Assembly: GCA_025782575.1 (NCBI GenBank)
Contig: JALGYY010000042.1
Location: 29,802-93,801 of the forward strand
Direction of reading: 5' to 3'
DNA from: a bacterium
Lineage (GTDB): Bacteria; Orphanbacterota; Orphanbacteria; Orphanbacterales; Orphanbacteraceae
Length of the DNA stretch: 64,000 bases
The notes beneath the pieces were generated by a model. That model was not told the origin of the DNA, did not search any database, and saw only the letters and a program-made list of their open reading frames with translations. Of this stretch, positions 9,501-17,970 are shown piece by piece. Position numbers and translations under genes: made by a program. Every line of letters begins with the position of its first letter. Position 1 is the stretch's first letter.

Positions 9501-12500
9501 CGGTGCCCGCTGTCGCGCCTCCCCCTTCAACGTCATACATGACGATCTGGGATGAAGAGAGCGAGCGGATGCGGATGGAATCAGAGGCGATAGGGAACGG
9601 ACCGATCATGAGCCGATCGGATTCAAATACGAAAGAAGATGCTTCGTGGATCGCGACCGCGGCCCAATCACCGTCGGTCAGGCAGGAGGTGCCGATGTCC
9701 AGCAGAATGGCGTACTCGACGCTTTCCCCCGGATCGAGCCCGGAGCCAAGACCTGTGAAGGTCGCCTCCCCTTCATCGAAGACCGCTTCGGCCAGGACGG
9801 CACCGCTCGCCGACTCGATCAGGCTCGCGGACCGTGCAATCGAATCCGGTGGAGCCGACGTACCGCTTGACCGGTTCGAAACAGTCAGTTCGCGAAGTTC
9901 CAATGAGATGGAATCCAGATTGCCGAGTGTAAAGCGAAGAGCTTCAACCAGGACAGAACCGGCAAATGCCGAGTCCGCTTCCCCCGGCATGACGTTGCTG
10001 ACGACGACCCCCTGGAGGTCACCGATGATCTTGATGGTCGGTGAAGTCGATCTTCTGTCGAGCGGTCCGTCGTTACTCGACGTCATATCGATTCCGCCCA
10101 CAGGGATCGAGAGTTCGACCACGCCACCGGAGGCCGGCGTTTCGGCGATGTCCACGGTGACAAAAAACCGTTCCCCACCCGGAGCTACCGGTATGCCGAG
10201 GTTCGACCAGGTCCACTCTCCGATCCAGCCGAGCAGATGGACCAGGGCGTCATCGCCGCTTCCCCCATCAAACAGACCGTTCCCCCCATCTTTCCAGAGG
10301 AGTACTTCGGTGATGTCCCCCTGCTCACCGGGGTTCCCGGAATTGATGATCGAGACCTTGTGGAGCGTGTCCGGTAGAAAGCCGTTTGAAGGGAGATCGA
10401 AGACCATCGCAAGGGAATCGTCAGCGCCGGCCGGGAGTTCAGTGGAGAAGCCCCCCGAAGTGATGATCTGAGCTGCGATCATTCCGTCGACAAACTGATT
10501 CCCCGGTGAGTCGAGCGGGAATGTGGCATCGATAGCTGTCCCCACGTTGAATTCGAAGTGATTCAGTGTACCGACCTGTACGTTGAGTTCCGCTCCATCG
10601 GGGGCTTGCAGAAGCGACAGATCACCGGTGACCAGAAGGCTGGTCGTGTCCCCCCCGGCCATGACCAATCCAAGGCCGTTCAGTGTCAGGAGCCCGTTTT
10701 CGAACGAGCCTTCACCGAGAAGGTCCTCGCCTTGATCATGCCGCCCGTTTCCATCCTCGTCGTTGATCAACCGGATGGCATTCCAGACACCGTCCCGGTC
10801 GGCCGTGCTGCCGCCCGCCTGAATCGCATTCGTCAAGGTGAGCTCCGTTAGCGTCCGGGCAGTGCTGTAAAGATTGACGAGCTCGAGACGCATCAGGCTG
10901 ATCGAATCGGCGCCGGGTTCGAGAATCAAACCGTCAACGGCGAGCGCACGAACCTGAACAAAAGGAGGGAGCACAGTAAGAGAGTTGAACTGAGTCGTCA
11001 CGGTGCCGGCAAAGATGGCCCCGTTCCCATCGAGGCCGCGCAGGCGGAGATCGAGAACGTAGTCTCCCGGATCGAAGCCTTCCGGCACATTCGCGGTGTC
11101 GAATAGAAGTGAAACTGCCTGGCTGTCCGCGGGAATCGTCGGTGCGGCCGAGATCGGAGCGACAAAGCTGTCGACACCGTCGCTGAAGAAGAGAGCGCTG
11201 GCGATATCGAGTTGGAGAGACGTTCCCCCCTCGTTCTTGACACCGATCCAGAACCCCGATGCCTGGCCGGCGACAGCCGTTGTCGGGAATAGCGAATGAA
11301 CGAGATCCTCGATGGAGGGAGGATTGCTGACAACCCATGATCCTTTGGAACCCGCCTCGAACGATCCCACACCATCGCCGAAGGCGGTCACGGCGGAAGC
11401 ATCCACATCGATTGTGACGGCCGCGCCCGTTGTAGCTTCGGTGCCGACGGTTACGTAGAAACGCAACGTATCCGTCTGGCCATCTGAGAGCGTGTCGGGT
11501 GGGGATCCGATCAGCGAATCCGAGTACTCCGCGGAAATATCCTGTCCATCGATTTCGAAGCGGAGAGAGAGGGAGATCCCGGTCAGAGATCCGCCGGTAT
11601 CATTCCGGTAGATCACATCCACCGGAATGCCGCTCTCACCCTGCGTGACGCCTTCTCTTGATTCCACGGCCGAGACGACCACAAGACCATTGTTATCAAG
11701 CACAGTGATAGTCGCTGTATCTGACACAGCGCCGGGGAGAGAGGCGACTACCGATCCGTCACCCGGTGCCGTGGTGGTCAGAAGGCCGGCAGGGCTAATT
11801 GTCCCGATGCCTCCCTGAACTGACCAGTTCACAGCGTCATTCGTGCTGTTACTGTCTCCGTCGATCGTGGAAGCGGAAAATAAAGATCGATTACCCAGAA
11901 CGACAATCGTGCTGTCCGGTGCGATGTCGATCCAACGTGTCGGGCCCGGCACGACGACGATTGTATCGCTCGCCCCTTGCACCGTCCCGGCGGAAACGCG
12001 TACCACATCTTTGCCGGTCACATCGGCTTCGAACAGGCCGGTTGCAGGGTCGATGATCCCGATCGACTGAGCGCCGCTCCATGTGAGCGGCGGAAGGCCG
12101 GCGATCGCGTTGCCGTCCGAGTCCCACCCCGCTGCCGAGAAGGAGATGGATTGTTCCGTATTGAGAAGGGCGCTCACGGGGGAAACTGTCAGCGAAGCGA
12201 GTGCTCCCACCGTGATCGTGAACGCAGCCGTATCGACAACGTCGTCGACGCCCGCCACGACTAAACCGGTCCCGGGAAGGACAGGATCGAAATAGCCTGT
12301 GGAGTCTATTACGCCTAGTCCGGTCGGTTCAGTCCAGGCAGCGGAGGGAATGTACCAGTTGAAGTCGCCGTCGACAGCGACGACAAAAAATTGAATCGTA
12401 TTGTCAGCGGCGCTGGTGATGCTGTCCGGCCCGACGATGATGTACGCCGCGCTTCCGGGGATCACCGTCAGAAAGAGGCTGTCGCTGACTCCGGATGCCG

Positions 12501-13893
12501 TTGCAATGATAAAGGCCTGTCCGACCGTGTTCGGGTCGAGGAAGCCGGTGTCCCTGTCAAGAGCGCCTACGGCGCCCGACATCGACCATGTCGGCGTTAT
12601 GGTCACAGGATTTCCGTCGGCATCCGAGCCGGTCACTGTGAACTGAATCGTAGTGTCGGTATCGACTGTGTCCACTTGCGGCAGGATCTCAATTCCCACC
12701 AGAGGGCCGATTACCGTGAGGGCGAGAGAGTTGCCGTCTCCGGCGACTCCGTTCACATCCCCTTCAGGTAGGATCTGGGGAGCGAATGTCGTCGATGTAT
12801 CATCAACGAAGGGATCGAGACTCACGTACGTGGGGACTCCCACATCCGGGATATCCACTTCCCAGGTGATTTCGAAAATGCCGTCGCTGGATATTGGCGC
12901 CGGAAACCCGATAATCAGGCTGTCGGGTGAGGAGAGGTCGGTCCAGATCGGAGTATTGCCGTTCCAGACTATTTTTGTGGCGGCCGGTTGCCTGAAATCG
13001 GCGGGGAGGGGGATGAGAAACCGGTTGACCCCCGTATCAATTCCTCTGCCCGCGAATCGCAGATCGGCAAACGTGACGAACGAGATTCGCTGGTCCCGTG
13101 CCATGATGTTCGGTTCCATCTCGGCCATCCCGGACTGGGCGGCGGGGAGCAGATTGGGGTCAGGCAGAATCAGGAAGTAGACCTTCGGTTGCTTTGTCGA
13201 ATCCGCCTGATCGGTAGCGCCGAGAATCAGATTGGTATTGATTGCCGCTGTTTTGTTATTGGTGTCGGAACCGAATTCACTGACGTCGTCTTGCCCGATA
13301 ATGCCGACGCCGGGCTGGAGTGTGTCCGGAACGACGACCACTACCTCTTTCACTGCTCGAATGAGAAGGCCGAAGTTGGAATCCGGGTTGGCGATCCAGA
13401 ACTGGACGAGAGGAGTGATCTCCCACTGAATGGAATCGTCGGAAGAAGAAACGGTAGCGACCGATATGGCCGACCCGTCGTATGCGGCGCCCGCTTTACT
13501 CCAGACTGTGCCGGGGGATCGTTCGTTCCAGGTCGTCCCATTGCCTGGTGAGGAGTCCCAGGATTCCAGGACACGATGCAGGCTGTAGTTCAGCACGGTG
13601 CCGTCCAATCCGCCGAAGCGGGTCAGAGCAACTGTGAGAACGGACGAGTCGATCGTGGCGCCCGGCAGGAGGGGGGGCATCGCAAACTGCAAAAGTGCCC
13701 GCCGCACCTTGCCCTTGTTTCCGACAATGAGGCTGTCCGCTGAGCCATACTCGAGTGTGGGAAACTTCTGGGAGATATAGGTATCCGAGGCGAAGGTGCT
13801 GTCCAGATGCCAGACCAGATCCACAGGTGTCGCCTGCAGAATCGACGGACAGCAAAGTAATGCCATAAAGATATATGAACGAGCAATTCGCAC
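6568..13893 (-). CDS. Giant secreted multidomain protein (DNRLRE/CBM96, Ig-like, FlgD-like C-terminus)
   Basis: 2441 aa from GTG 13893, chosen because AAGGGAGA sits five bases upstream and a clean signal peptide follows (RIARSYIFMALLCC, cleavage after LQA). An ATG 72 nt earlier would add a charged, non-signal extension. Domains: DNRLRE/CBM96-like region (about 22-235; DTYISQKFPTLEYGSADS), then Ig-like/BIG2-like modules (LVGIEILPQVDTVDTDTTI and similar), then a long series of beta modules sharing a PG(E/G)...(L/V)..D(I/L) strand seen at least eight times and recurring SNDGP motifs, and finally a FlgD-like C-terminal domain (NYPNPF ... WDGRNGDGK). Likely a cell-surface adhesin or structural exoprotein exported through a type IX-like route. 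First gene of the six-gene operon. The function of the middle is unknown. Confidence 0.82.
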   Translation of the reverse strand: MRIARSYIFMALLCCPSILQATPVDLVWHLDSTFASDTYISQKFPTLEYGSADSLIVGNKGKVRRALLQFAMPPLLPGATIDSSVLTVALTRFGGLDGTVLNYSLHRVLESWDSSPGNGTTWNERSPGTVWSKAGAAYDGSAISVATVSSSDDSIQWEITPLVQFWIANPDSNFGLLIRAVKEVVVVVPDTLQPGVGIIGQDDVSEFGSDTNNKTAAINTNLILGATDQADSTKQPKVYFLILPDPNLLPAAQSGMAEMEPNIMARDQRISFVTFADLRFAGRGIDTGVNRFLIPLPADFRQPAATKIVWNGNTPIWTDLSSPDSLIIGFPAPISSDGIFEITWEVDIPDVGVPTYVSLDPFVDDTSTTFAPQILPEGDVNGVAGDGNSLALTVIGPLVGIEILPQVDTVDTDTTIQFTVTGSDADGNPVTITPTWSMSGAVGALDRDTGFLDPNTVGQAFIIATASGVSDSLFLTVIPGSAAYIIVGPDSITSAADNTIQFFVVAVDGDFNWYIPSAAWTEPTGLGVIDSTGYFDPVLPGTGLVVAGVDDVVDTAAFTITVGALASLTVSPVSALLNTEQSISFSAAGWDSDGNAIAGLPPLTWSGAQSIGIIDPATGLFEADVTGKDVVRVSAGTVQGASDTIVVVPGPTRWIDIAPDSTIVVLGNRSLFSASTIDGDSNSTNDAVNWSVQGGIGTISPAGLLTTTAPGDGSVVASLPGAVSDTATITVLDNNGLVVVSAVESREGVTQGESGIPVDVIYRNDTGGSLTGISLSLRFEIDGQDISAEYSDSLIGSPPDTLSDGQTDTLRFYVTVGTEATTGAAVTIDVDASAVTAFGDGVGSFEAGSKGSWVVSNPPSIEDLVHSLFPTTAVAGQASGFWIGVKNEGGTSLQLDIASALFFSDGVDSFVAPISAAPTIPADSQAVSLLFDTANVPEGFDPGDYVLDLRLRGLDGNGAIFAGTVTTQFNSLTVLPPFVQVRALAVDGLILEPGADSISLMRLELVNLYSTARTLTELTLTNAIQAGGSTADRDGVWNAIRLINDEDGNGRHDQGEDLLGEGSFENGLLTLNGLGLVMAGGDTTSLLVTGDLSLLQAPDGAELNVQVGTLNHFEFNVGTAIDATFPLDSPGNQFVDGMIAAQIITSGGFSTELPAGADDSLAMVFDLPSNGFLPDTLHKVSIINSGNPGEQGDITEVLLWKDGGNGLFDGGSGDDALVHLLGWIGEWTWSNLGIPVAPGGERFFVTVDIAETPASGGVVELSIPVGGIDMTSSNDGPLDRRSTSPTIKIIGDLQGVVVSNVMPGEADSAFAGSVLVEALRFTLGNLDSISLELRELTVSNRSSGTSAPPDSIARSASLIESASGAVLAEAVFDEGEATFTGLGSGLDPGESVEYAILLDIGTSCLTDGDWAAVAIHEASSFVFESDRLMIGPFPIASDSIRIRSLSSSQIVMYDVEGGGATAGTAGRLALRFRLPAAACESDALLEFSVDNDSGTADTTDIDRVYLTYGESNETFVSDLFFNGTGWGWISPGLVVDPGGIVLNVRIDFSDSARDSRTLRLRIPENGIEMLSSNDGPVDGPVVSPTKITVSGIPLFAAITVPDSPVSRGQQYEVFMDLENVDESDTLDMARPDSFGCEVFPLTIVLEPPGDSLVSLPPGGKARFRWVVVADEEGTHRFTGNAIGVRRSTGLPDTTFITQSAFVTVQSPPTGLVIVGASTIEGDVIRGARDLSILRLTFSHPDQGASYAAVRVDSVRVSFDDGQGNLIAPADFIDRLKLDALGSLSVADLDSDVASIPLSVPIVLDPGSERTITLSLDLSLTSPVETFRAVIEPSNAVAAYDRNSGLPVSVTSNDPIFSAGTAIVNPPQGLTVLVADTLLSQSNRSDTVTILSFDLKSEGTGAIAEVGIGSISFVLADGDFPFDWVEITDRGLSPLFSGSDWVREGSLVRFPLTDNILVRTGETSEIEIIARVASSAPVGRVQLDLDDLVFFGDFQLQPDINPEVRISRDIPLVTRIVKPAVSIEVSGLDPADTTEVVPGTLDRQALSLRFHHAMGDSFADIRIRGFSIRLENSAGDSVEIRSILERATVLDDGRVLASIVPRNQGSATLEIPFSGSFLRLQGGEDTTLVLAVDIRDGALPGDYRFVVFESGIDIADNNSGAPVAATIDGNSAYRSTPLRIRRESEGVTVWVDLDIPPTTVAGSSLDDVGQIRILSSGGIGVSDLHLKSIRLEVQDGDGNPLSPSAVLSDAWATPAGDGATTSDGILETDHILFPFDTPLAVVPGETLSITLDLTLATEIEVESFRFEFPVDKLSFTESDQAITRAVNDPGTNPSSPAHLAKKEFEASVRNYPNPFSTSEGGTIVAFYAKSPCHAAIRIYTGLGTPVRSIEQDVSAAGLIELPWDGRNGDGKRVLSGAYLASIELKYHDGGRDHAIHKIAVLH

Positions 13894-14173
13894 AGACTTC
13901 TCCCTTGGAACCCTCCGGGGGAAGAGGGCGTTCCTTCTGTCAAAAAGTCGGCGCATTCTGGCCATTCCTTGAGACCCGGGTATCCGGCCCTGCTCGATAT
14001 TCGAGCATCCTGTTCAAAGACACGACGGCACTTGCCTGTTGGATCGATTTACCAATAGGCCGTTGTAACGGGAATGGGAGTCCCTCTGAGGCCTTTGGGG
14101 GGCCTGGAGGTACAAACCGCCATGACTCCATACATGCAGGAGCTGTGCCGGAATTGGGGCGAGAAGCCGTAGT
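13894..14173. other. 280-nt spacer upstream of the giant-protein operon, with a perfect inverted repeat
   Basis: This spacer lies between the end of a sulfatase-fold gene and the start of the giant gene, both on the minus strand, so it should hold the operon's promoter and leader. It contains the perfect palindrome TGCTCGA-TAT-TCGAGCA (13991-14007), about 100 nt upstream of the GTG, and an AGGCC/GGCCT hairpin near 14090-14107. I see no convincing -35/-10 pair. Short open frames here show no family resemblance. Confidence 0.5.
13991..14007. repeat. Perfect 7-bp inverted repeat with 3-nt spacer, operator-like
   Basis: TGCTCGA TAT TCGAGCA reads the same on both strands apart from the centre. 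It lies in the leader of the minus-strand six-gene operon. No T-run follows on either strand, so a protein-binding site is more likely than a terminator. The binding protein is unknown. Confidence 0.45.
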
Positions 14174-15907
14174 TTAGCGGCCTGAGATGTATCCGAGGGC
14201 GCGAAGCCGTTCTCGCTCATCGTCGGAGAGATCGATCGGTTCACCGGTCAGGTGGGCGCCTTCATACTGGATCAAAAAAGTGCGGGGGGGATGATCGGGC
14301 GACTCGGGCAGAATGAGCGAGCCCTCGGGGCTGTTACCTGGATCGATTCCGAACCGCCCGTCCGGCGGATGAAAACCGTCACGGCCGATCCGGACGAGCT
14401 GGGGGTCTTCATCACCGTTGATCGTGAGGCGAAACGTAACAGGTGAATCGGGTGGGGAGGTCCGGAATCGGATTCCCCCGGCCCGGCCTTCCGCTCGGAA
14501 GCGGAAAAGGCGATTCCCTGAAGCTTCAACCGAAACGACATCCGGCGCACTCGGGAGGACTTCCTGGAGAAATCCTTGCGCCCTGATTTCTCCTTCGTAG
14601 ATCAAGGAATCCGCGCCGGCGGGCCAGCTCACCGTCCATCCGGAACCTGTGGTTTCATTTCTCAACTGGTTAAAGAGAACGGCCGCCTGTTGTTTGTGGG
14701 CGGCGATAACGTCGCATTGTTCGGCCGGGTCGGTCTCTCTGTCGAACAGCTGCGTCCCACTACCCCCCCAGATCAGCTTGAGCCTCGCCTTCATTACCGC
14801 CATTCCGTATCGACCCTCCCGTGAGGTGGCGGCAAAAAAGGAACGCCCCCGTGGAGCATCCGTCTCCCCGGTCAGCAGGGGGCTGCCCCGCAGGCCGGGG
14901 GGGAGGGGAAGTCCTGCTCGCCTCAAAAGTGTGGGGTAAACATCGATGATCCCGACAGGAGTGGGAATCGGGAAGAGGGATGGCTTTCGTGCCGGGTCGC
15001 GCACGATCATCGGCACCCTTATGACCTCATCGTAGAACGTGAAAGAGTGTCCCATCGATCGGTGGTCCTGGAATTCTTCCCCATGATCGGCAGTAAGCAG
15101 AACAATCGTGCTGTCCGCCATCCCACCCTCTTCCAGGCCATGGAGCAGCGAGTCGATCCAGGAATCGACATAGCGCACTTCGCCGTCATAGAGGGCGACG
15201 AGCTCGGCGAGATCATCCTCGTTCATGAGCGAGTCAACGGGCATGTACCTCGAAATCGTTTCATAATCGCCGACCAGGGACGACTCCCGGTTCGGCACAT
15301 ATCGATTTCGATAATCCCCCGGCGCTCCGTACTCCCAGTGGGGATCGAAAAGATGGACGAGAAGGAAAAGCGGCTTACGCCTATTTCTCTCCTTCATCCA
15401 ATCGACGGCGGCTCGTACGACCGTTTCGGCGACCGGTTCGTTCCCCTCGTCGAAACGGTAGTTCTCACCAATGCCGAAGTCCTCAAAATGGTTGAAATCA
15501 GAATCGAATCGATAGCTCGACGAAGTATAGATGTGGCTGACGAACGCGGCAGTCTCGTATCCCCCTTTTCGAAATTGACCGGCGAGTGTAGGGAGATCGG
15601 ATCGTATGGAGAGATAGTCATTTCCTGCGCCATGCTCCCATGGATAGCGGGATGTCAGCAGTGATGCGAACGCAGGCAATGTCCAGGGGGCTGTACTGAA
15701 CGCCGATGTGAAAACTACTCCCTCATCCGCCAGCCGGTCGATCGCCGGGGAGGTCTCGAACTCGTAACCGTAGCAGCCGAGGTGATCGGCACGCATGGTA
15801 TCGATGACGATGAGAAGAAAATGAGGGCCTTGGGCGGGCCGGCCGCACGACAGAATCAAAGTCGTGAGGAGCATGAGGAACATCGCAGGAATGGCGTACC
15901 GGTTCAT
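14174..15907 (-). CDS. Sulfatase-fold lipoprotein with Thr in the nucleophile position
   Basis: 577 aa. The N-terminus is a lipoprotein signal with lipobox LILSC (Cys21). The alkaline-phosphatase/sulfatase fold follows: metal-binding D36 in LLIVIDTMRADH and later TADHGEEFQDH and GHSFTFYDEVIRVP. Where sulfatases have C-x-P-x-R, this protein has T76-L-P-A-F, so no formylglycine can form and the conserved Arg is gone. Thr is the nucleophile in the related phosphoethanolamine and lipoteichoic-acid enzymes, so a phosphodiesterase or phosphotransferase activity on an envelope substrate is more likely than sulfate release. About 150 residues of beta-rich C-terminus end in LRALGYI. Four nt separate it from the GNAT gene upstream on the same strand. 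Confidence 0.82.
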   Translation of the reverse strand: MNRYAIPAMFLMLLTTLILSCGRPAQGPHFLLIVIDTMRADHLGCYGYEFETSPAIDRLADEGVVFTSAFSTAPWTLPAFASLLTSRYPWEHGAGNDYLSIRSDLPTLAGQFRKGGYETAAFVSHIYTSSSYRFDSDFNHFEDFGIGENYRFDEGNEPVAETVVRAAVDWMKERNRRKPLFLLVHLFDPHWEYGAPGDYRNRYVPNRESSLVGDYETISRYMPVDSLMNEDDLAELVALYDGEVRYVDSWIDSLLHGLEEGGMADSTIVLLTADHGEEFQDHRSMGHSFTFYDEVIRVPMIVRDPARKPSLFPIPTPVGIIDVYPTLLRRAGLPLPPGLRGSPLLTGETDAPRGRSFFAATSREGRYGMAVMKARLKLIWGGSGTQLFDRETDPAEQCDVIAAHKQQAAVLFNQLRNETTGSGWTVSWPAGADSLIYEGEIRAQGFLQEVLPSAPDVVSVEASGNRLFRFRAEGRAGGIRFRTSPPDSPVTFRLTINGDEDPQLVRIGRDGFHPPDGRFGIDPGNSPEGSLILPESPDHPPRTFLIQYEGAHLTGEPIDLSDDERERLRALGYISGR

Positions 15908-15911
15908 GACC

Positions 15912-16421
15912 CTAATCCCGGTCGAGGATGATCTGCATGATGGTTACGTCCAGAATACGGCCGAATTTTTCGCCAGCCGATTTCATGACACCGATGGTTC
16001 GAAACCCGGCACGCTCGTGCATATGAATGCTCACCGTGTTCCCCTCGGCAATGCGGGCCATGAGAGTCAGAAGGTTCCGGGAACGGCCTTCTTCGATCAG
16101 TTGCGCGAGAAGTTTCGAGCCGATCCCGCCCCCCCACAAATCCTTTCTTACATAGACCGAAATCTCGGCCGATCGCGCATAGGCCGGCTTGGGAGACCAG
16201 GGGCTGAGCGCAGCCCACCCTCCGATCTCGCCCCCGCGAAGAGCCACGATCACGGGGTAACGGGGTACATGTGCCTCGAACCATGCCCGGCGTTCGCCGA
16301 GCGTTTCCGGCTCCGTATCGAACGTCGCGGTCGTTTCGAGGACGGCGTCGTTGTAGATCGAAGCGATCCCTTCAAGATGTTCGAGTCCCGCCTCAATGAT
16401 TTTCAATCGGTCTTCTTTCAT
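15912..16421 (-). CDS. GNAT N-acetyltransferase, phosphinothricin-acetyltransferase type
   Basis: 169 aa from ATG 16421, which has GGGAAGGTACCTGGGG just upstream. The frame stays open for another 666 nt upstream, but that part is antisense to the decarboxylase gene and has no family features. The PAT-like opening (IYNDAVLETTATFDTEPET) and the acetyl-CoA loop (RKDLWGGGIGSKLL) are clear, as is the C-terminal ERAGFRTIGVM. Members acetylate small amines such as phosphinothricin, methionine sulfone or sulfoximine. The true substrate is not predictable. It is cotranscribed with the sulfatase-fold gene downstream and divergent from the decarboxylase, with 105 nt between the starts. Confidence 0.88.
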   Translation of the reverse strand: MKEDRLKIIEAGLEHLEGIASIYNDAVLETTATFDTEPETLGERRAWFEAHVPRYPVIVALRGGEIGGWAALSPWSPKPAYARSAEISVYVRKDLWGGGIGSKLLAQLIEEGRSRNLLTLMARIAEGNTVSIHMHERAGFRTIGVMKSAGEKFGRILDVTIMQIILDRD

Positions 16422-16526
16422 CCCCAGGTACCTTCCCGGAAGTGAGCCGACTATACCATGTTTCGATCGTCGCTCTCGATGGCCTGGATGGGATATACTC
16501 GCACCAAGAGCGACGGAAGGAAGGGA

Positions 16527-17960
16527 ATGGAAAAGCCGCACGACATCCCCTCGGAGGAATTCGTTTCGGCCGGAATGCGTGCGATCGATTGGATCGCCCG
16601 CTATCTGGAAGAGGCGGGCCGCTCGCCGGTAGTACCGCCGGGAAAAGAAGGGAGCCTTATCAGCCGGCTCCCCGCATCCATGCCCGAGGTCGGGGAGCGT
16701 TTCGAGGAAATCGAAAAGGATTTTGTTGATCTCGTCCTTCCCCATGTAACCCACTGGAATCATCCTCGATTCCTCGCTTACTTTTCCATAAGCGGCTCGG
16801 CGCCCGGAATACTCGGCGAGCTGTACAGTGCGGCGCTGAATACGAACGGCATGAAATGGAGCACCAACCCGGCATCGGCCGAGCTGGAGTCGCTCACTCT
16901 GCAGTGGCTTCGTGACGCGCTCGGCCTTCCGGGAGCCTTCTCCGGAATACTGGCCGATCTGGCGTCGACGGCCACACTGCTCTCTCTTGCAGTGGCGCGA
17001 GAGAAGGCGACAGACTATCGGTCCCGAAACGAAGGACTTGGCCGATGGGCTGACAGCCTCGTGCTCTACGCTTCTGAAGAGGCCCATATTTCCGTACAGA
17101 AAGCGGCTCTCGTGCTGGGACTCGGTGTGCAGGCGGTGCGGACTGTTCCGACGGATGAGCGCTTTCGTCTTCGGTCCGATGAGTTACGGCCGATGATCGA
17201 GGCGGATCGGGCCGCCGGGAAGAACCCTTTTGCTGTGGTAGCGACGCTCGGAACCACAGCAACGACAAGCGTGGATCCGATCGATGAGATTGCGACAATC
17301 GCGGAGAAGGAAAATCTCTGGCTTCACGTCGATGCCGCCTATGCCGGACCGGCCGCGATCCTGAAGGAGAAGCGTCCGATGTTCGCCGGGTGGGAGCGGG
17401 CCGACTCTATCGTCGTGAATCCCCACAAATGGCTGTTTGTTCCGATCGACGCAAGCGCGCTCTTCTTCCGTGATCCGGCCGCCTATCGTCATACATTTTC
17501 AATCGTGCCCGCCTATCTGGAATCGACCGATCGGGCGGACGATCCGATGGATTATGGTTTCCAGCTTGGCAGGCGATTCCGCTCCCTCAAACTCTGGTTC
17601 GTATTTCGGGCGTTCGGTAGATCTGGGCTGGAGAAGCGCATCCGGTATCACATCGACATGGCCGGTCACTTCGTGGAACTGCTTGATGGGTCGAGTAAAT
17701 GGGAAATACTGGCACCCGTACCGTTTTCGACGATCTGTTTCCGCTATTGCGGAGAGGGAGGGGCGAGCGACGATCAATTGGACCAGTGGAACGCGGCAAT
17801 CCTGGAGGAAGTGAATCGAGGAGGGGATGCGTTCTTATCTCATGCCGTACTGAAAGGGCGCTATGCCATCAGGCTCACGATAGGAAATATCCGTACTACG
17901 GAAAGTGATATCGATCTTGTGTGGGAGAGACTGCGAGAGGCAGCGGCAGAATGCCGATGA
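16527..17960 (+). CDS. PLP-dependent group II amino-acid decarboxylase (aromatic-L-amino-acid decarboxylase type)
   Basis: 477 aa from ATG 16527, chosen for the GGAAGGAAGGGA that ends one base upstream. An earlier in-frame ATG at 16458 lacks a ribosome site. Fold-type I features: H187 in SEEAHIS (stacks on the cofactor), D269 in HVDAAYAG and the PLP-binding lysine K301 in NPHKWL. MKWSTNPASAELE near 109-121 matches the aromatic decarboxylases (DDC/TDC). The reaction is CO2 loss from an aromatic amino acid such as Tyr, Trp or DOPA to give the amine. The neighbouring divergent acetyltransferase could act on amines, but that link is inference. It converges on the second sulfatase-fold gene, with 10 nt between stops. 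Confidence 0.9.
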   Translation: MEKPHDIPSEEFVSAGMRAIDWIARYLEEAGRSPVVPPGKEGSLISRLPASMPEVGERFEEIEKDFVDLVLPHVTHWNHPRFLAYFSISGSAPGILGELYSAALNTNGMKWSTNPASAELESLTLQWLRDALGLPGAFSGILADLASTATLLSLAVAREKATDYRSRNEGLGRWADSLVLYASEEAHISVQKAALVLGLGVQAVRTVPTDERFRLRSDELRPMIEADRAAGKNPFAVVATLGTTATTSVDPIDEIATIAEKENLWLHVDAAYAGPAAILKEKRPMFAGWERADSIVVNPHKWLFVPIDASALFFRDPAAYRHTFSIVPAYLESTDRADDPMDYGFQLGRRFRSLKLWFVFRAFGRSGLEKRIRYHIDMAGHFVELLDGSSKWEILAPVPFSTICFRYCGEGGASDDQLDQWNAAILEEVNRGGDAFLSHAVLKGRYAIRLTIGNIRTTESDIDLVWERLREAAAECR

Positions 17961-17970
17961 GCAATCCGGG

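Noticed and set aside
13966..14173. Possible tRNA or small RNA gene upstream of the giant gene
   Set aside because: No cloverleaf, T-arm or CCA end could be built; only simple hairpins are present.
16422..17087. Long N-terminal extension of the acetyltransferase reading frame
   Set aside because: It is antisense to the decarboxylase coding region, has no GNAT features and lacks a ribosome-binding site. The start at 16421 has one.
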